A program made the translations under genes and the position numbers. Below the pieces are notes generated by a model, which saw only the letters and a list, made by a program, of their open reading frames with translations, had not been told where the DNA came from and made no database searches. A stretch of 64,000 nt of DNA from Escarpia spicata (Eukaryota; Annelida; Polychaeta; Sabellida; Siboglinidae): the NCBI GenBank assembly GCA_963995525.1, contig OZ023214.1, positions 34,574,625-34,638,624 of the forward strand. Direction: 5' to 3'. Below, piece after piece: positions 12,395 through 24,488 of this stretch (within the stretch, counting starts at the first letter, position 1; every line of letters begins with the position of its first letter).

Positions 12395-15300
12395 AGAGCT
12401 GCCAAAGAAAGCTTTTATAGAGCGCGGTGTGTCCGGATAACAAATCTGCTCAGAGGCGCTGACAATCGTAGAGTATAAGTAAAATACATTACATAACCTA
12501 AAATTAAATAAAAATATTAAATAGAAAGGTAAAATAAAATGATTTTAAAGTAGCATATAAAAATTACATGAAATGTCAGTTAAATAAACCTGAATAAAAA
12601 TAAATATATAAATATATTTACAAGTGTATATATTATACATAAGTTAAATAAATTAGCCGTTAACATACCTAATCTAAATAATGTGCTTAAATTTAAATAA
12701 ATACATATAATATGCTAATTAAAAAATAAATAACTGCATCCTAAGTACATAACCGAATGTCAACATTGCATGTCACTGATGCGGACTGCAAAGTTCTCTG
12801 AAGGCTTGTCGAAATAAGCATGTCTTTAAGAGTGATTTGAAAAATGGCAACGCAGTTTGCATGCCTGACTGCATGAGGCAGGGCATTCCACAGGATCGGG
12901 CTAGCCACCGAGAAGGAACGACGGCCATAATGTTCAAGGTGATATCTCGGAACAGTCAGCAGACCTTGATCGGCCGATCTAAGTGAACTGGTCGGCGTGT
13001 GTGATGTCACGCAGGGCCGAGATGGCGCACTGCACAATATACCAGCAGTAACAGCTTGAATTCGATCCGTTGGCGTATAGGCAACCAGTGTAAACGGTAC
13101 AGAACAGGTGTTATGTGTTCTCGTCTCCTTGTCCCGGTAATGAGACTTGCTGCGGAATTCTGTACTATCTGAGCTTTCGCAAGTGCGTCTCCGGCAGACC
13201 GTATAACACTGCGCTGCCGTAATCAATACGTGACATGACTAAGGCGTTCACAATGGTTCTGCAGGCATTAGTGGTAAGACATTTCCTAATCAACGCGATG
13301 CTTCGGGGGTGACAATATGCCACCTAACAAACACGACGCACTTGATTCGTCATCGACATAGTGTTGTCGAGTAGAACGCCGATGTCGCGGATAACCGGCT
13401 TCGGCGAAACAGCACAGCCACATACATCAATGACTTGGTCAACAGGCGGGTGAACAAGTTTCCGATTGTTCACTGCAGATATGATGATCACCTCGGTTTT
13501 GTTCTCGTTAAGCAGGAGATTATGGAAAGACATCCACGTTTTCACATCGGTGGTACAACGAGATATTCGATCGGTGGCCATTGTAAGTCGCTGGTCACGG
13601 GGAAAGTCCACATATAATTGCTTATCATCAGCGTACATATGACAACGCAGTTGATGATGTTCAAAAACATGGTTGAGTCCAAGGCAGTAGATCGTTAACA
13701 GAAAAGGTCCGAGCACGCTACCCTGAGGCACACCACATGTTAGATCGACAATTCTTGAAATTATGTTGCTAACTTTAACTGCCTGTGTTCGCTGTGACAG
13801 ATACGACTTCAACCAACACGGTGCGTTGCCACGGACGCCAATTCTGTGCAGTTGATTGAACAGTAAATGGTGGTCGACAATATCAAAAGCGGCACTGAGA
13901 TCTAGTAGCATCAGTATCATGTTCTTCTTGTTATGTATGCGTACTAGGGCTGTTTCAGAGCTGTGCATTGGGCAGTACGCACTTTGGAAAATATCGAAGA
14001 TGTCGTTCGCATCCATGTGCTGTCGTATTTGGATTGCAATGCATCTCTCGACGAGCTTCGATACGAAAGACATATTTTATATTGGACAATAATTCGATAA
14101 TTGTTCTGGATCAAGACCATTCCTCTTTAACTGCGGTGTTACTACGGCATGTTTCATGGCGACAGGTAGTGATGCCGACACGATGGACATGTTAACAATG
14201 CTGGTTAACACTGGTTCAAAAATGTCAATGTTAGATTTAAGCATGCTTCCAGAAATGACGTCAATGCTGGAAGAAGTTTTGTTGGATGTCTTCTCAACCA
14301 GACCGCAGATGTCGGTGACTGTAGCAAGTTGAACGTCGTAAAATGGTCCTTCAATACGGTATTCGATATCGTGTAGGAATGCGGGCAGTTTGCATTACGA
14401 GCGTGCAGTCACCAGCCGTGTATTGGTATCAGTGATCTTATCTGTGAAATAACAGACCAATCGCTCAGCCAGCGCATCCGGGTCGTCGTCACATTCGGGG
14501 AGCACAGGTGTACGAGTACGTCCCATCAAACTGTTCGTGATGCGATACACTGCTTTGGTATCGTGAGATGTAGCTTCGATTTCAGCTCAGTAATAAGCAG
14601 ATTTGGTTGTGGCGATGCTCTGCTTCAATGCGTCACGCAAGTCAGTGTACATTTCACGATGGACAGCTAGCCGCGTGTGACGCCACTTGCACTCTGCTCG
14701 TCGCACTTGCTGTCTCGTCAGCTGCAAGTTGTCAGTCCGCCACGGTTGTCTTGGACACACGTTTATCAAACGTTGGATGACTGATGTCTGTCAATTACCG
14801 TTCGAAGTTCATCATTATACTGATCAAACAGACTCTCAATGTTGTCGGCGGGGTTGTTAATCAGTGGCGATGTGCGTAAGTCGCACGAAAACTGCTGCAT
14901 GTTGATTGCAGCGTATTTACGATCAATCACTTCCTTACGCACTGGTCGTGGCTTAGATTAAACCATCTTACACGTGATGATGTGGTGGTCTGTGAGCAGG
15001 GACTCCACCGACCTGTCTGTCACAATAGAGCCATTCACCGGGGTGATAACGAGGTCGAGAATGTTACCCCGGCAGTGTTTTGCCAATGTCACATGTTGTT
15101 TTAGGTTTACATCGTTCAGCAACGCAGTTAAGTCACGTGCATCTTTGTCGTCATCGTTTCCATAGCGAACATTGAAGTCACCGAGTATAGCGATTCCGGT
15201 GTTTCGAAGTGAAACGCATTCAAGAAATTCGCCGAATTCTACAAGGGATTGGCGAAAGGACTTCGACTTGCGACCAGACGATGGTGGTCGGTAAATTACA

Positions 15301-15900
15301 AAGATGCGTGCCGTTGCCGCAACTCTCGACCCGCATAACACCACTTCAAGGCATTCGAAAGATTCCGCGGGCCATGGTCTGGATAGAGAAAGGTGGAAGG
15401 AGGTCTTAAAAAACCCGCAACTCCTCCACCCCGTCGATCGCTCCGCGGGAGATGTTCAAAATTGTAACCGTGAGGGACCATCACAGAAGTGAAAGTCTCA
15501 TCATTATTGCACAACCACGCCTCTGTCAGGCACAGAATGTCGATGTCGTTTTCACATATGTAGTCTGTGACGAAGTCTGCTTTGTTACGAAGAGACCTTA
15601 CGTTCAACAGCCCAATCGTAGCCGTAGTTGGGCTGTTAAACGTAAGTCGAATCAGATTCTGCATGCAGATGTGACGTCTCGCGGTAAACGATGGAGGGGG
15701 GCCATGGTTAATTAGCACAATAATTGGTCTTTGCTTCGACCTCCCTGCTCTACAGCCCCTGCGAGTCAGCCGATTGTTCACGCGTCCAAGTGGTCCAAGT
15801 GATGCCGCACAAGCATCTAGTGTAAGTTGAAATATGGTCAAAATCGCACGTCCAATCCGTAGTAGGTCAGTTCGACTGTACGCGAGCATGCTGTGAAGAA
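12395..15900 (-). mobile_element. L2-like LINE, nearly full length, decayed
   Basis: Read from 15889 downward it encodes an endonuclease (LLNVRSLRNKADFV, LCLTEAWL, VIYRPPSS, LGDFNVRYG, LLTDHHIITC), a linker (14769-14587), a reverse transcriptase (14073-13324: LLDLSAAFDIVDHHLL with two aspartates, GVPQGSVLGP, HMYADDKQLYV) and a C-terminal region (13226-12741: GRRSFSVASPILWNALPHAV). Catalytic motifs are present, but frameshifts (for example near 15340 and 13230) and stops break it into at least five frames. The 3' UTR ends with TTATCCGGACACACCGCGCTCTATA near 12400-12445 (minus strand); the same 3' end recurs at 31905-32335 and 51805-52405. It would lie antisense in the gene 1 intron. Confidence 0.85.
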
Positions 15901-17129
15901 TGGCTGTGCAGTGGTCCTGTTGTTGCCGTCACGCCTGCTCGATCAGCAGCAATGTTGTGGCACAGGTGCAGTTCACTGTGTAGTTCACTGTACAGGCATA
16001 ACTTACTAAAATACTAAGAAATCACCAAACACTTCCCAAAACAGCATAGTCAATCGTCGATCTGATACCTTCATAAAACAACTGTAAAAAGTGCAGTGCC
16101 CCATCGAAGTTAAAAACTGGTAAAAATGCCAAATATTTATGAGCTTGCTATGGTGCAGCCACATAGAACAACACTTAATACATGTTGTGCTTTCAGCACC
16201 ACTGGCCATTGCGTATGTGGTTGGAACCTGTATCCAGATAGTACTAAACTCATTTCGTTTGTCAAATAGAAAGAAATGGGATATCCTTAAGGCATAACGA
16301 CATGCCTCCCTGTCTAAACACGTAGCCCTTCCACACAGGTGCCATTTATTGTGGACTTGTTGAAAACTGTGAACTCTACAGAAAGTACAGAGAATCAATT
16401 ACGTCATACTAACAAAAATGCCCGCTACATGACGGAATGCCTTGGTAGATGACAGTCGTGATAGCAATACTTGCCAAATATTACAAAACATACTGCATCA
16501 TTGTATAAACACCATAACGCTTTCGCAGATACTCGTTGTTTGTTCAAAGTGACGAAGGTCGGGGATAATGTGAACTTCACGTCCATCGATAGGCCTTAGT
16601 CGTGATAGTGTAGAATTGTCAAATAATATTCTTAATGTGTTGGTGTTGGCATGAGGGTAGACATTAGCATTGTTGTGTCAGCGTCTACTCCATGTTACTC
16701 CAACAAAATCAACAAAGTCGTGCTCAGAAAGAAATGCGATGGCTTCATAAGGACAAAATGTAGTGGTTGTTGGCCGTCAAGTGATCGACAAGTGGCCTTC
16801 ATGTTTCTGTCATGTTGTCGCCATACAAGTGGTGAGTAATGGACGCACCCAACTGTCGATCGAGGAGACTGCGTGATATTGCCCAGTGTTGGGCTTACCA
16901 CAATATTTTGAAAGAAAAAAAAGACGCTGGTTCGAATCCAGCCGTTTCAAAGCTTGGTCAATTGCGTTCACCTCACTTTGCCTGTACCATTTGAAAGACA
17001 CAATTAAAAACCGATGGTACTTTTTCTCCAGTATATATGTCAAGAGACGTACAATATCCTACACAGGGGTAATGTGTAATCTGTCGTGAACTTACATAGA
17101 GGTGGTCTCTATGTCTAATCCTCTGAATA
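15901..17129. other. No recognisable gene
   Basis: No motif-bearing frame. CTGGTTCGAATCCAG at 16927-16941 is a perfect T-arm-like sequence, but no other tRNA arms can be paired with it. Confidence 0.45.
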
Positions 17130-17344
17130 TTATTCCGTACAGCCGGAGATGTTTCCCTGTCGGGTGAGATAGAAGCGCCGAGCAGGCAGTGTATACGACA
17201 ACAATGTCGGGGCTAACGTACAATTCCATATAAGTCGGTTGTTCATGTGGGGTGGAAGGTCAGCCACCTCAACATCAAAGTTTTCACATACTAGCTTAGT
17301 GTATGTTTTCTCTGTTTTTCCTATGTTTTTCTTTCCACGAATCC

Positions 17345-17465
17345 ACAGGATGAATCTTGATTCTGGTTCTTCTTCGTATCGATAGCAGTAACTGGCTCTT
17401 TGGAGGCGTCTCAGGCGAACCGTTTTGTGAGTTCGTCTACACCCCAATAAAGACTTGTTTGTTAA
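17345..17465. repeat. Dispersed repeat family R2, copy 2
   Basis: Matches 7540-7690 in order and orientation. It runs straight into an L2-like fragment. The open frame on the minus strand (17447-17130) has no recognisable motif. Confidence 0.5.
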
Positions 17466-18445
17466 TCTGTTACTCCATGTCGATTTCCCGCGAAATGATT
17501 CTGCGTCCGCCGCCGACCGAATATCCCGTTGTGTGACTGACGTGAAAGCATGGCAAACGTCGCGTTATCTGCTTTTGAACGAGGCGAAGACAGATTGCAG
17601 CACCAAACAACCGTGTTCCACAGGCACCGATTCTTCCCAAAGACATGTGCGGTTGCATCGTCAGTACTTCCGCCAACATACGTGACCTTGGAGTACAGCT
17701 TGACTGCACGATGTCTAATGCGTGGCATAGCACGAATACGTTCATCTCTCCCGCTTGTACACGCGCTAGTCACGTCGCGACTTGACTTCGGAAACGCGGC
17801 ATTACTGGAACCTTGTTGCACCAACTAGAGATGGTCTAGCGATCAGCTGCGCTTGTCGTCCTCTGCTTACGTCGGCGTGACCAACACAGCATGACGGCGG
17901 CATTATGAGAGCTGCATGGCTACCTGTGGCGCAGCGAATTCACTTTAAACTATTGACTTTGATGCACGGCGCTGTGTATGCAACACTCCACAGTACATTG
18001 CTGACCGTATATTTGCATATGTTCCCTGTCATACTCTTCGCCCGGCCGACCAGTTTCTCATGGTTGTTCTTAGAGTGAACGTGGAACTGTACGGCCGACG
18101 CGCATTTTCATGTGCAGGTCCCACCCTCTGGAACTCTCTTCCGCTAGAGCTAAGAAGCCAACGTGACTCGGGACGTTGTAGGAGAGATCTGAAAACCTTT
18201 CTCTTTAATCAGGTTTTTTCGTAATTAATTGTTTTTTTAAATACGTACATATACATTTTATTGTTATAGATGGCCTACATAATAATCGAAATGTGTAGTT
18301 GTGTTAGCATATGTAATACATGTATGTTAATATTATAACGACTACGTGATGTATTCTTACATCATATTTTAGTTTGTAAACACCCCTGAATCTGCTTTGT
18401 AGATATATGTGGTGTATAAATAAATTTCATTTGATTTGATTTTCC
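17466..18445 (+). mobile_element. L2-like LINE, 3' fragment
   Basis: Over three frames: VDFPRNDSASAADRISRCV, LLLNEAKTD, VRDLGVQLDCTMS-like text, a SRLDFGNAALL block, and near 18110 YGRRAFSCAGPTLWNSLPLEL followed by LKTFLFNQ. These match the RT C-terminal section of the L2-like element at 12395-15900 but clearly belong to another copy or subfamily. The 3' end is a tail of TTGAT-like repeats at about 18425-18443. It is frameshifted and inactive. Confidence 0.75.
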
Positions 18446-18545
18446 GGTCCTTGTGTGACCGTCCAAGTATCAGCTCCATAGAGCAATGTATTTTTGACAG
18501 TGTCCCTGAAGACTGACAGTTTGTGAGATCTTCAATTGTCCATCA
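18446..18545 (-). mobile_element. Short LINE fragment (RT thumb region)
   Basis: The minus strand reads KLSVFRDTVKNTLLYGADTW followed by TVTQGPEN, the region after the RT catalytic core in RTE-like or related LINEs (compare LLHGSETWTTY at 41026). Only about 100 bp remain. Confidence 0.55.
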
Positions 18546-19102
18546 AGCTTCCGCACGTGGCCACCATGTGGCACGCATATGAAATGGGCGGACGTTGGTC
18601 GTGTTAGCCTGGTGACCGCCCATGAAGAGTTATTTTAAAACGACCTTGTCTCTTCCGTTACCAGGAATCGTTCTCTCGAGCCAAGAGTGGTATCAATGTT
18701 TGACCTGCATGATATTGTGTCCACACAAATGTGCATAGGATAGCTGAATAAATATTTCTTGATCGACAACAGTGCTTATTAAATGCATTTTAACAGGCAG
18801 TAAACTGTCAACATACTTGGTCTAGTATTAAGAACGTTGTATTAATAACTGAAGAACGGCTAATTAATGACATGGTTCTCTTAAATGCAACACACAATGA
18901 TTAGAAGCGGTCATAATCTCGGTTTAACTAATAAATATCATGTAGCAGGTGGTGCGTCGATCACAAGATTGTTTATTAAATGTTACAAAACCTGTACCAT
19001 GATACTAAATTGCAGTTTTATCATCCTGTCCAGATGCATGTTGTGGGGGTGAATGCGCACGAGTGGCTCCCATATCTAACAAATTACTGTTATTGGTTGT
19101 AG
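18546..19102 (+). other. End of gene 1 intron, no other feature
   Basis: No coding content. It ends with the splice acceptor TTATTGGTTGTAG at 19102, just before gene 1 exon 2. Confidence 0.5.
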
Positions 19103-19414
19103 ATCCCCTGCGTTCTACTGGCCCTGGTGTTCGCGGCAAATAAACCTGACGCCATCATTGAATCAAACGAATCGTTGTGCAAGTCATACTGCCTGAAGTC
19201 TTATTTTGATTGCTTCCAAAGACATAACTGCTCCCGGCCGGAGATGAAATATCGTAAGCAGATATGCATAAGGCAGTATAACAAATGCTACACAACGTGT
19301 CTAGACGAGCTACATGTGCTGGATTTACACCCAGAACCAATGAAAATGAAAGAGAAGGACAGAGAAATCTTCATGAGACTTAGAGAACAATTGGGTGGAA
19401 GCAAACACTGGTAG
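19103..19414 (+). CDS. Cysteine-rich secreted protein gene 1, exon 2
   Basis: Opens after the acceptor TTGGTTGTAG with IPCVLLALVFA, the rest of a signal peptide, and ends at a TAG after GGSKHW: 103 codons plus stop, about 108 residues with exon 1. The mature part has seven cysteines spaced C-x3-C-x6-C-x5-C-x11-C-x6-C-x3-C, a glycosylation sequon (NES) two residues before the first cysteine, and the conserved tail CLDELHVLDLHPEP followed by a charged, probably helical end. Members 2 to 4 share this frame and spacing, which argues for real coding. It is probably secreted and disulfide-rich. I do not recognise the family and make no functional claim. It is the most diverged of the four members. 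Confidence 0.85.
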   Translation: MPCVLLALVFAANKPDAIIESNESLCKSYCLKSYFDCFQRHNCSRPEMKYRKQICIRQYNKCYTTCLDELHVLDLHPEPMKMKEKDREIFMRLREQLGGSKHW

Positions 19415-19470
19415 ACACTACAACAATTGGGAGGAAGCAAACATTACACACACGCATGTAAGTACGCGCT

Positions 19471-19552
19471 CACACACATATATATGTATATATATATATA
19501 TAATATCATATATATATATTTATATATATAAATATATATATATATACATGTA

Positions 19553-19591
<39 letters not shown>

Positions 19592-19667
19592 CTATTACTT
19601 ACATGTGTACTTTTTAATGATATATATATATATATGATTAAAAAGTACATAAGTAAGTAATAGGACT
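19471..19667. repeat. TA microsatellite and short hairpin 3' of gene 1
   Basis: TA-rich repeat at about 19478-19588, then inverted arms 19588-19618 and 19637-19667 (31 bp each, 28 positions pairing by my count; outer part AGTCCTATTACTTAC) around a (TA)n loop. It begins about 60 bp after the gene 1 stop, so it might lie in the 3' UTR. Confidence 0.8.
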
Positions 19668-20275
<608 letters not shown>

Positions 20276-20330
20276 AATTGATTATATGACATTACTTGCA
20301 ACCAATATAGGTCACAGTTAAACTACTCAT

Positions 20331-20362
20331 CCTCGTGACTACTTACAGTAATAAGTGGTTGG
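20331..20362 (+). promoter_or_regulatory. Conserved upstream block of gene 2
   Basis: CTCGTGACTACTTACAGTAA, then TAAGTGGTTGG, matches the blocks upstream of genes 3 and 4 (ACTTACAATAATAAGTGGTC). Similarity continues down to TATACACGGAAAGCGAATGA near 20450-20469 and CAGAAGACATG at the start codon. TATACA near 20451 may be the core promoter. Confidence 0.6.
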
Positions 20363-20491
20363 TCATCATATGATATGTCTAGGCCATCGTGAAGAGTTTC
20401 CTAAGCAGACATAAATACAAGTTCACGTGGGCACATCACAAATCACAATATACACGGAAAGCGAATGATTCTCTGTGACGAAACAGAAGAC

Positions 20492-20509
20492 ATGATGAAA
20501 CTATTACTG
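20492..20509 (+). CDS. Cysteine-rich secreted protein gene 2, coding exon 1
   Basis: ATGATGAAACTATTACTG encodes MMKLLL and is followed at once by the donor GTGAGT (20510). The phase-0 join to 21395 gives MMKLLLILCVPLILVSG, a good signal peptide. The 885-bp intron is the shortest of the four. The flanks GACGAAACAGAAGAC before the ATG and the donor are shared with genes 3 and 4, which supports this start. Confidence 0.85.
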
Positions 20510-21394
20510 GTGAGTTGAGACTGATAACGAAGAATGGTAGTTTTATGTGAGGCAATATTACACCACGCATCATTATATAGGGCTACAACATCATGACAGT
20601 TGCATCACTTTAAAGATTAATAAAGGCCACTCAATGTCTTGCATTAGATCGATTGCTTTACAAGTACATTAATATAGCGAACACTTTCCTCAAATATTTT
20701 TGTTATATATGTTTGTGCGATTAGCAAGAAATGTTTCTTTTGCGAGGTTGTGTGACTATGCTATATCACACGACACTTGATATTCTTCGTCTAAACTAAG
20801 TTTTCATGTTCTCTTTTTTGTGCTCAATACTGTTACGCTACTTAGACCAACCGCCCCATCTGGGGACCCACCGTGCTGAATTCTAGCAAATATTGGTCCA
20901 ACTGGAAGTGGATAAAATGAACGGAAAACATGAACTGCTGGCGAAAGCCACTTAAGAAGAAAACGGCTCACAATCAAGAGTGAAACCTGAATGCTGTCAT
21001 AAAATAATATATCTAAAAAATATTTATAAAAATATCTACTTCATTGATATGCGTTGTAAACCTGGTGTATTCTATTCATTCTGGGGTTTGTGGCAAATAA
21101 ATATGACTGCATCGATGAATTATTACACGAAGCTTACGTGTTGAATGGCATAAAAACTTAATGTAACCATACATGATGGCCGTTAAGGTATCACTGCGTA
21201 AACACTTGTCATGATTTACAAATAAATATCAAACATTGTGTTCTGTTTGTGCGTACAAAACTTTTCATGAATTGAGTACATCTGTAATGCACTGTCGGTG
21301 CATCGTAATTGTGTTTGTTTTGGTGTGCACGTTTGTCTAAGGGCACAACATTCGTTAGGCCTGCATTTGTTCTAATTATTATTCTTTACTGTAG
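20510..21394 (+). other. Intron of gene 2
   Basis: Bounded by GTGAGT and TTCTTTACTGTAG. AT-rich, with no repeat element recognised. Confidence 0.8.
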
Positions 21395-21706
21395 ATCCTG
21401 TGCGTTCCGCTGATCTTAGTATCCGGAGTAAAGCAGCCGCGATACAGCGTAGAAAACAAAACACTATGCAGAGCATTTTGCGTGAAGATATATTTCGAAT
21501 GCTATGAAAAATGCGGCGATGCAGCCAAGAAACATCGTAAAGACTTATGCAAAGCGGAGTACAACAAATGCTACATGGAGTGCCTGGATGAGCTATATGT
21601 GCTCGATTTATACCCAAAACCGGATCAAATGTCCGAAAAGAGCAGAGAGATCTTCTTAAAACTTAAAAAACGATTCGGTCCAGTTAGACCGGGGAATACA
21701 TTTTAA
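21395..21706 (+). CDS. Cysteine-rich secreted protein gene 2, exon 2
   Basis: Begins ILCVPLILVSGVKQ after the acceptor at 21394 and stops after RPGNTF; with exon 1 the product is 109 residues. Seven cysteines are spaced C-x3-C-x6-C-x3-C-x11-C-x6-C-x3-C; only the gap before the fourth differs from genes 1, 3 and 4 (3 instead of 5). The NKT sequon just before the first cysteine and the tail CLDELYVLDLYPKPDQMS followed by REIFLKLKK are conserved. A CX3C pair at each end of two likely helices suggests a disulfide-linked helical hairpin. It seems intact: acceptor, frame, promoter block and stop are all in place. Function unknown. Confidence 0.9.
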   Translation: MLCVPLILVSGVKQPRYSVENKTLCRAFCVKIYFECYEKCGDAAKKHRKDLCKAEYNKCYMECLDELYVLDLYPKPDQMSEKSREIFLKLKKRFGPVRPGNTF

Positions 21707-22731
21707 ACACTACGGCATATTAAATCGACCGTTTCTGTCCCTTGTCTTTCAATACAATCTTTCAATACAATGTTCTTACTTCATTCTAGAATACATTATG
21801 TTGAACGTATACTATGCGACAAATTGCTTATAATAAGCCCGAAGCATTGTTCGCAGTTTGAAAGTGTTGCCCACGAACGTACACATTGTATACAAACCAT
21901 TCAAGTAGTAAACACCTTCGATTGGTAGTGGGCCTACTAGCGAACACATGCGGAACAAACCGCATGTCCTAGAATTGCACATTGATGTTCGGTGCATTCG
22001 CTTGGTTTGCACAATCAAAACCGCAACTGGGACGAAATACAAATTACTCTTCGGCCATAGTATTACTTGAGAGAGTGATTACTGGTAACGGAACAGTCAA
22101 GATCACTTCGAAAAGATAATAAGACAACACGGCAGACATTCGCCTCTGACTTTCCAATTGGCCATGTAGTACAGTCAGAAGGTATGCCCCATGCACCCAG
22201 TGGGTTTCTAAATTAAACTTACGTTTTTACAACCCTGAAGGTGTCTAGTAAACATATTTGGATGTTCCCATTTCAAAATAATGTCCGAAGGGGTCCGTTT
22301 GGCGGCCACCTTGGATTTTGTCATGCGCGACTGGTATAATCAAGGATATCCATAACGTTTGAACCATTCATCGTACAAAAACAAATGATCCTACTTTTTC
22401 GTATAATTGTATCACAAGGAATCGCTTGAGATGGTTATTTAAACACTATTCAGTCATGTCAAAATACACCTAATACCATGTTTTCATGTCTGCAATCGAG
22501 TCAAATACTAAGTGAAGTATTGCGCATAAGCACTGACTCAACATTATATGCCACTACTAGACAGAAAATGGGCTAATTATGAGTCCAAGAAGAAAGGAAA
22601 CTACACGAAAACGACCCACTACGATCAATATCTACATCTAGTCAAGTACTATCTACCCGTAACTTATCCTCGACACTACACACCAATGTTAGTGTAGTTT
22701 TTAATAATTTGTATTTATATGTATATACATA
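21707..22731. other. 3' region of gene 2 and intergenic DNA
   Basis: The first 40 bases resemble the 3' UTRs of genes 3 and 4 (GGTATATTAAACCGACC there, GCATATTAAATCGACC here). A clear AATAAA is not seen; AATACA occurs twice near 21751-21768. Nothing else is recognised. Confidence 0.5.
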
Positions 22732-22925
22732 AACGATTTTTCTTAATATACATATATTAATTCATTCAACTTCAACGTTTCATCGGTAGTCTTCATCAGG
22801 AACTGTTTGTCCTCTGCTCGCCAGATGGCGTGGCGGTAGGCTGTCCCACACGTGACTCAGTCAAGCGACAGTGGTTGAAACGTTGAAGTGAGTGAATTAA
22901 TAGTTGTGTATTAATAAAAATCGTT
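22732..22925. repeat. Small fold-back (MITE-like) element
   Basis: Arms of about 50 bp at 22732-22783 and 22872-22925 are inverted copies with a few mismatches (outer AACGATTTTT / AAAAATCGTT, inner CTTCAACGTTTCA / TGAAACGTTGAAG). The centre is about 90 bp and non-coding. Confidence 0.7.
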
Positions 22926-23211
22926 AAAGTAATTATGATTCCAACTTGATTAACATTTTATCGAATTACATGTATATAATTTTTTATATATTTATTTACA
23001 TTAGTTTTAAAAGGGAAGGTTCTAACACTTCAGGTGGGCGACAATAGCGGCATTTGTTAGTTTTATGTACATTTAATGTATTGTTGTGCTATTACACCCG
23101 ATGAGTTACTTCAATGCGCCATATACCTTGCTGACTTGTGTCTGCTAAGATACTTAGCTTTTTCAGTGTAGTGTAGTGTAGTGATACAACTGTGGTGGTG
23201 GTGCCTAGAAC

Positions 23212-24005
23212 ATGGCTAGCAAGAAAAGAAAGCTTGATGGATCGGAAGTATACCAGAAGCGCCTTCGACCTGCATTTTACACATAATTGGCATTGACCAT
23301 GGCTCCTTTACATCATTTACCAACGTCAAGAGACCATCAGCTGGTAAGTTGGCGCAACTTCATGGTATTCGTAATAAAAGACTTGCTGAGCCTCACAGTT
23401 CACTTCATCGCATGGCAGAGGGTGCTACCAGCGCTTCATGAAAACTTGGATTGTTTGGTATAGTAGATATTTCAACAGAAGTTTCAACGTCATGCTCTCC
23501 TCAAAAATCGCCATCGTCCTCTGCAGGGCCATTATTCCCACAACAATGCATCTTCTGCGAAAGGCGAGTATCCGGGAAGATTCAAGAGAGAATCAAGTTT
23601 CCATAATGAAACAAGAGGCCGGCTGCATGGTAGGAAGTAGGCCCTCGAGCCCTAGCACTGGGATATACCCATCTGCATCGCGAGGTGAAAAGCAAATACT
23701 TGTTTGCTGCTGAAACTCAGTACCATCCTTACTGTTGCAATTCGTTCAACACCAAGTACCGCAATCATGTTCGTTCACAGAGGAGAACCGATATCCACAA
23801 TCTTTACACAGAACAAGCTCGCAAGACTGCTGCACATCAGCAAGCATTCAGATCTGTGATATAATTTATTGATGATCATGTCATTGAGCAAAAATGAAGC
23901 GGTGCAGTTCTTTTCCCTGCGGCTCTTCTACATCAAGGAACTGGAGCAAAATGGCCACTCAAAGCCTGACTACAGGAACGAGAAACTCATGAACATGAGC
24001 AAAGG
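23212..24005 (+). pseudogene. Broken ORF with zinc-binding-like cysteines, probably transposon-derived
   Basis: A frame begins at 23212 with MASKKRKLDGSEVYQKRLRP (basic, nuclear-signal-like KKRK). After several frame changes it continues with QQCIFCERRVSGK near 23545, FAAETQYHPYCCNSFNTKYR near 23700-23760, and a helical stretch FIDDHVIEQ near 23870. The CxxC then HxxCC pattern looks like a zinc-binding module that I associate with multicopy invertebrate ORFs of mobile origin, but I cannot name it. Multiple stops show it is dead. It ends at the boundary of duplication copy A. Confidence 0.45.
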
Positions 24006-24018
24006 TTGGGCACGGATG

Positions 24019-24061
24019 CCGACAGCGGGCCGATAACTTTGCCGCTCTCGGCTGCTGTCGG
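24019..24061. repeat. GC-rich hairpin at the start of copy A
   Basis: CCGACAGC at 24019-24026 pairs with GCTGTCGG at 24054-24061. The same structure, with longer stems, opens copy B at 42499-42542. Confidence 0.7.
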
Positions 24062-24314
24062 CCCGTTGTAAGTTTGCCTCTGAGGTGTAACGTTAAAAAC
24101 AATTTATTTAAACTGTAACATAAACATAAAGGCGTTATTTTTATCCCGAAGGGTTGTAGATTAATTCTTCAAATGTTGCGCTCGAGGTGCAAGTCGTCTG
24201 GGACAAATAAATTAACATACACCACACACACAAACACATATTCGCTAGCTCAGTCATAGCTAGATTGTCTGGCATTACCGGCATCTAATATCAGTCACAT
24301 TCATATGTGACTAA

Positions 24315-24347
24315 CACTTGTAGCTACTTACAATAATAAGTGGTCGG
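24315..24347 (+). promoter_or_regulatory. Conserved upstream block of gene 3
   Basis: CACTTGTAGCTACTTACAAT, then AATAAGTGGTCGG, is shared with genes 1, 2 and 4. A TATA-like ATTATATACA at 24424-24433, about 45 bp before the ATG, is followed by CGGAAAGCGACTGACTCT, also conserved. Confidence 0.6.
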
Positions 24348-24473
24348 CAATCACAATGATATGTCCAGGCTATTGTGACGAGCTTAGCAAGCAGACTTAA
24401 CTACTGGTTCATATGAACGTGTCATTATATACACGGAAAGCGACTGACTCTCTTTGACGTGACAGAAGACACG

Positions 24474-24488
24474 ATGCGGCTAATGCTG
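24474..24488 (+). CDS. Cysteine-rich gene 3, coding exon 1
   Basis: ATGCGGCTAATGCTG (MRLML) followed by the donor GTGAGT at 24489. Identical in coding sequence to gene 4 exon 1. The intended partner exon is at 32887, 8.4 kb downstream, but its acceptor is damaged, so this locus may not make a normal product. Confidence 0.7.

Noticed and set aside
16910..16950. tRNA gene suggested by CTGGTTCGAATCCAG
   Set aside because: Only the T arm is present; no acceptor, D or anticodon arm can be paired with it.
22755..22795. Hammerhead-ribozyme-like core on the minus strand (CTGATGA ... GAAAC)
   Set aside because: The 11 bases between the two core strings cannot form stem II, and no properly placed cleavage triplet with a pairing stem I was found.
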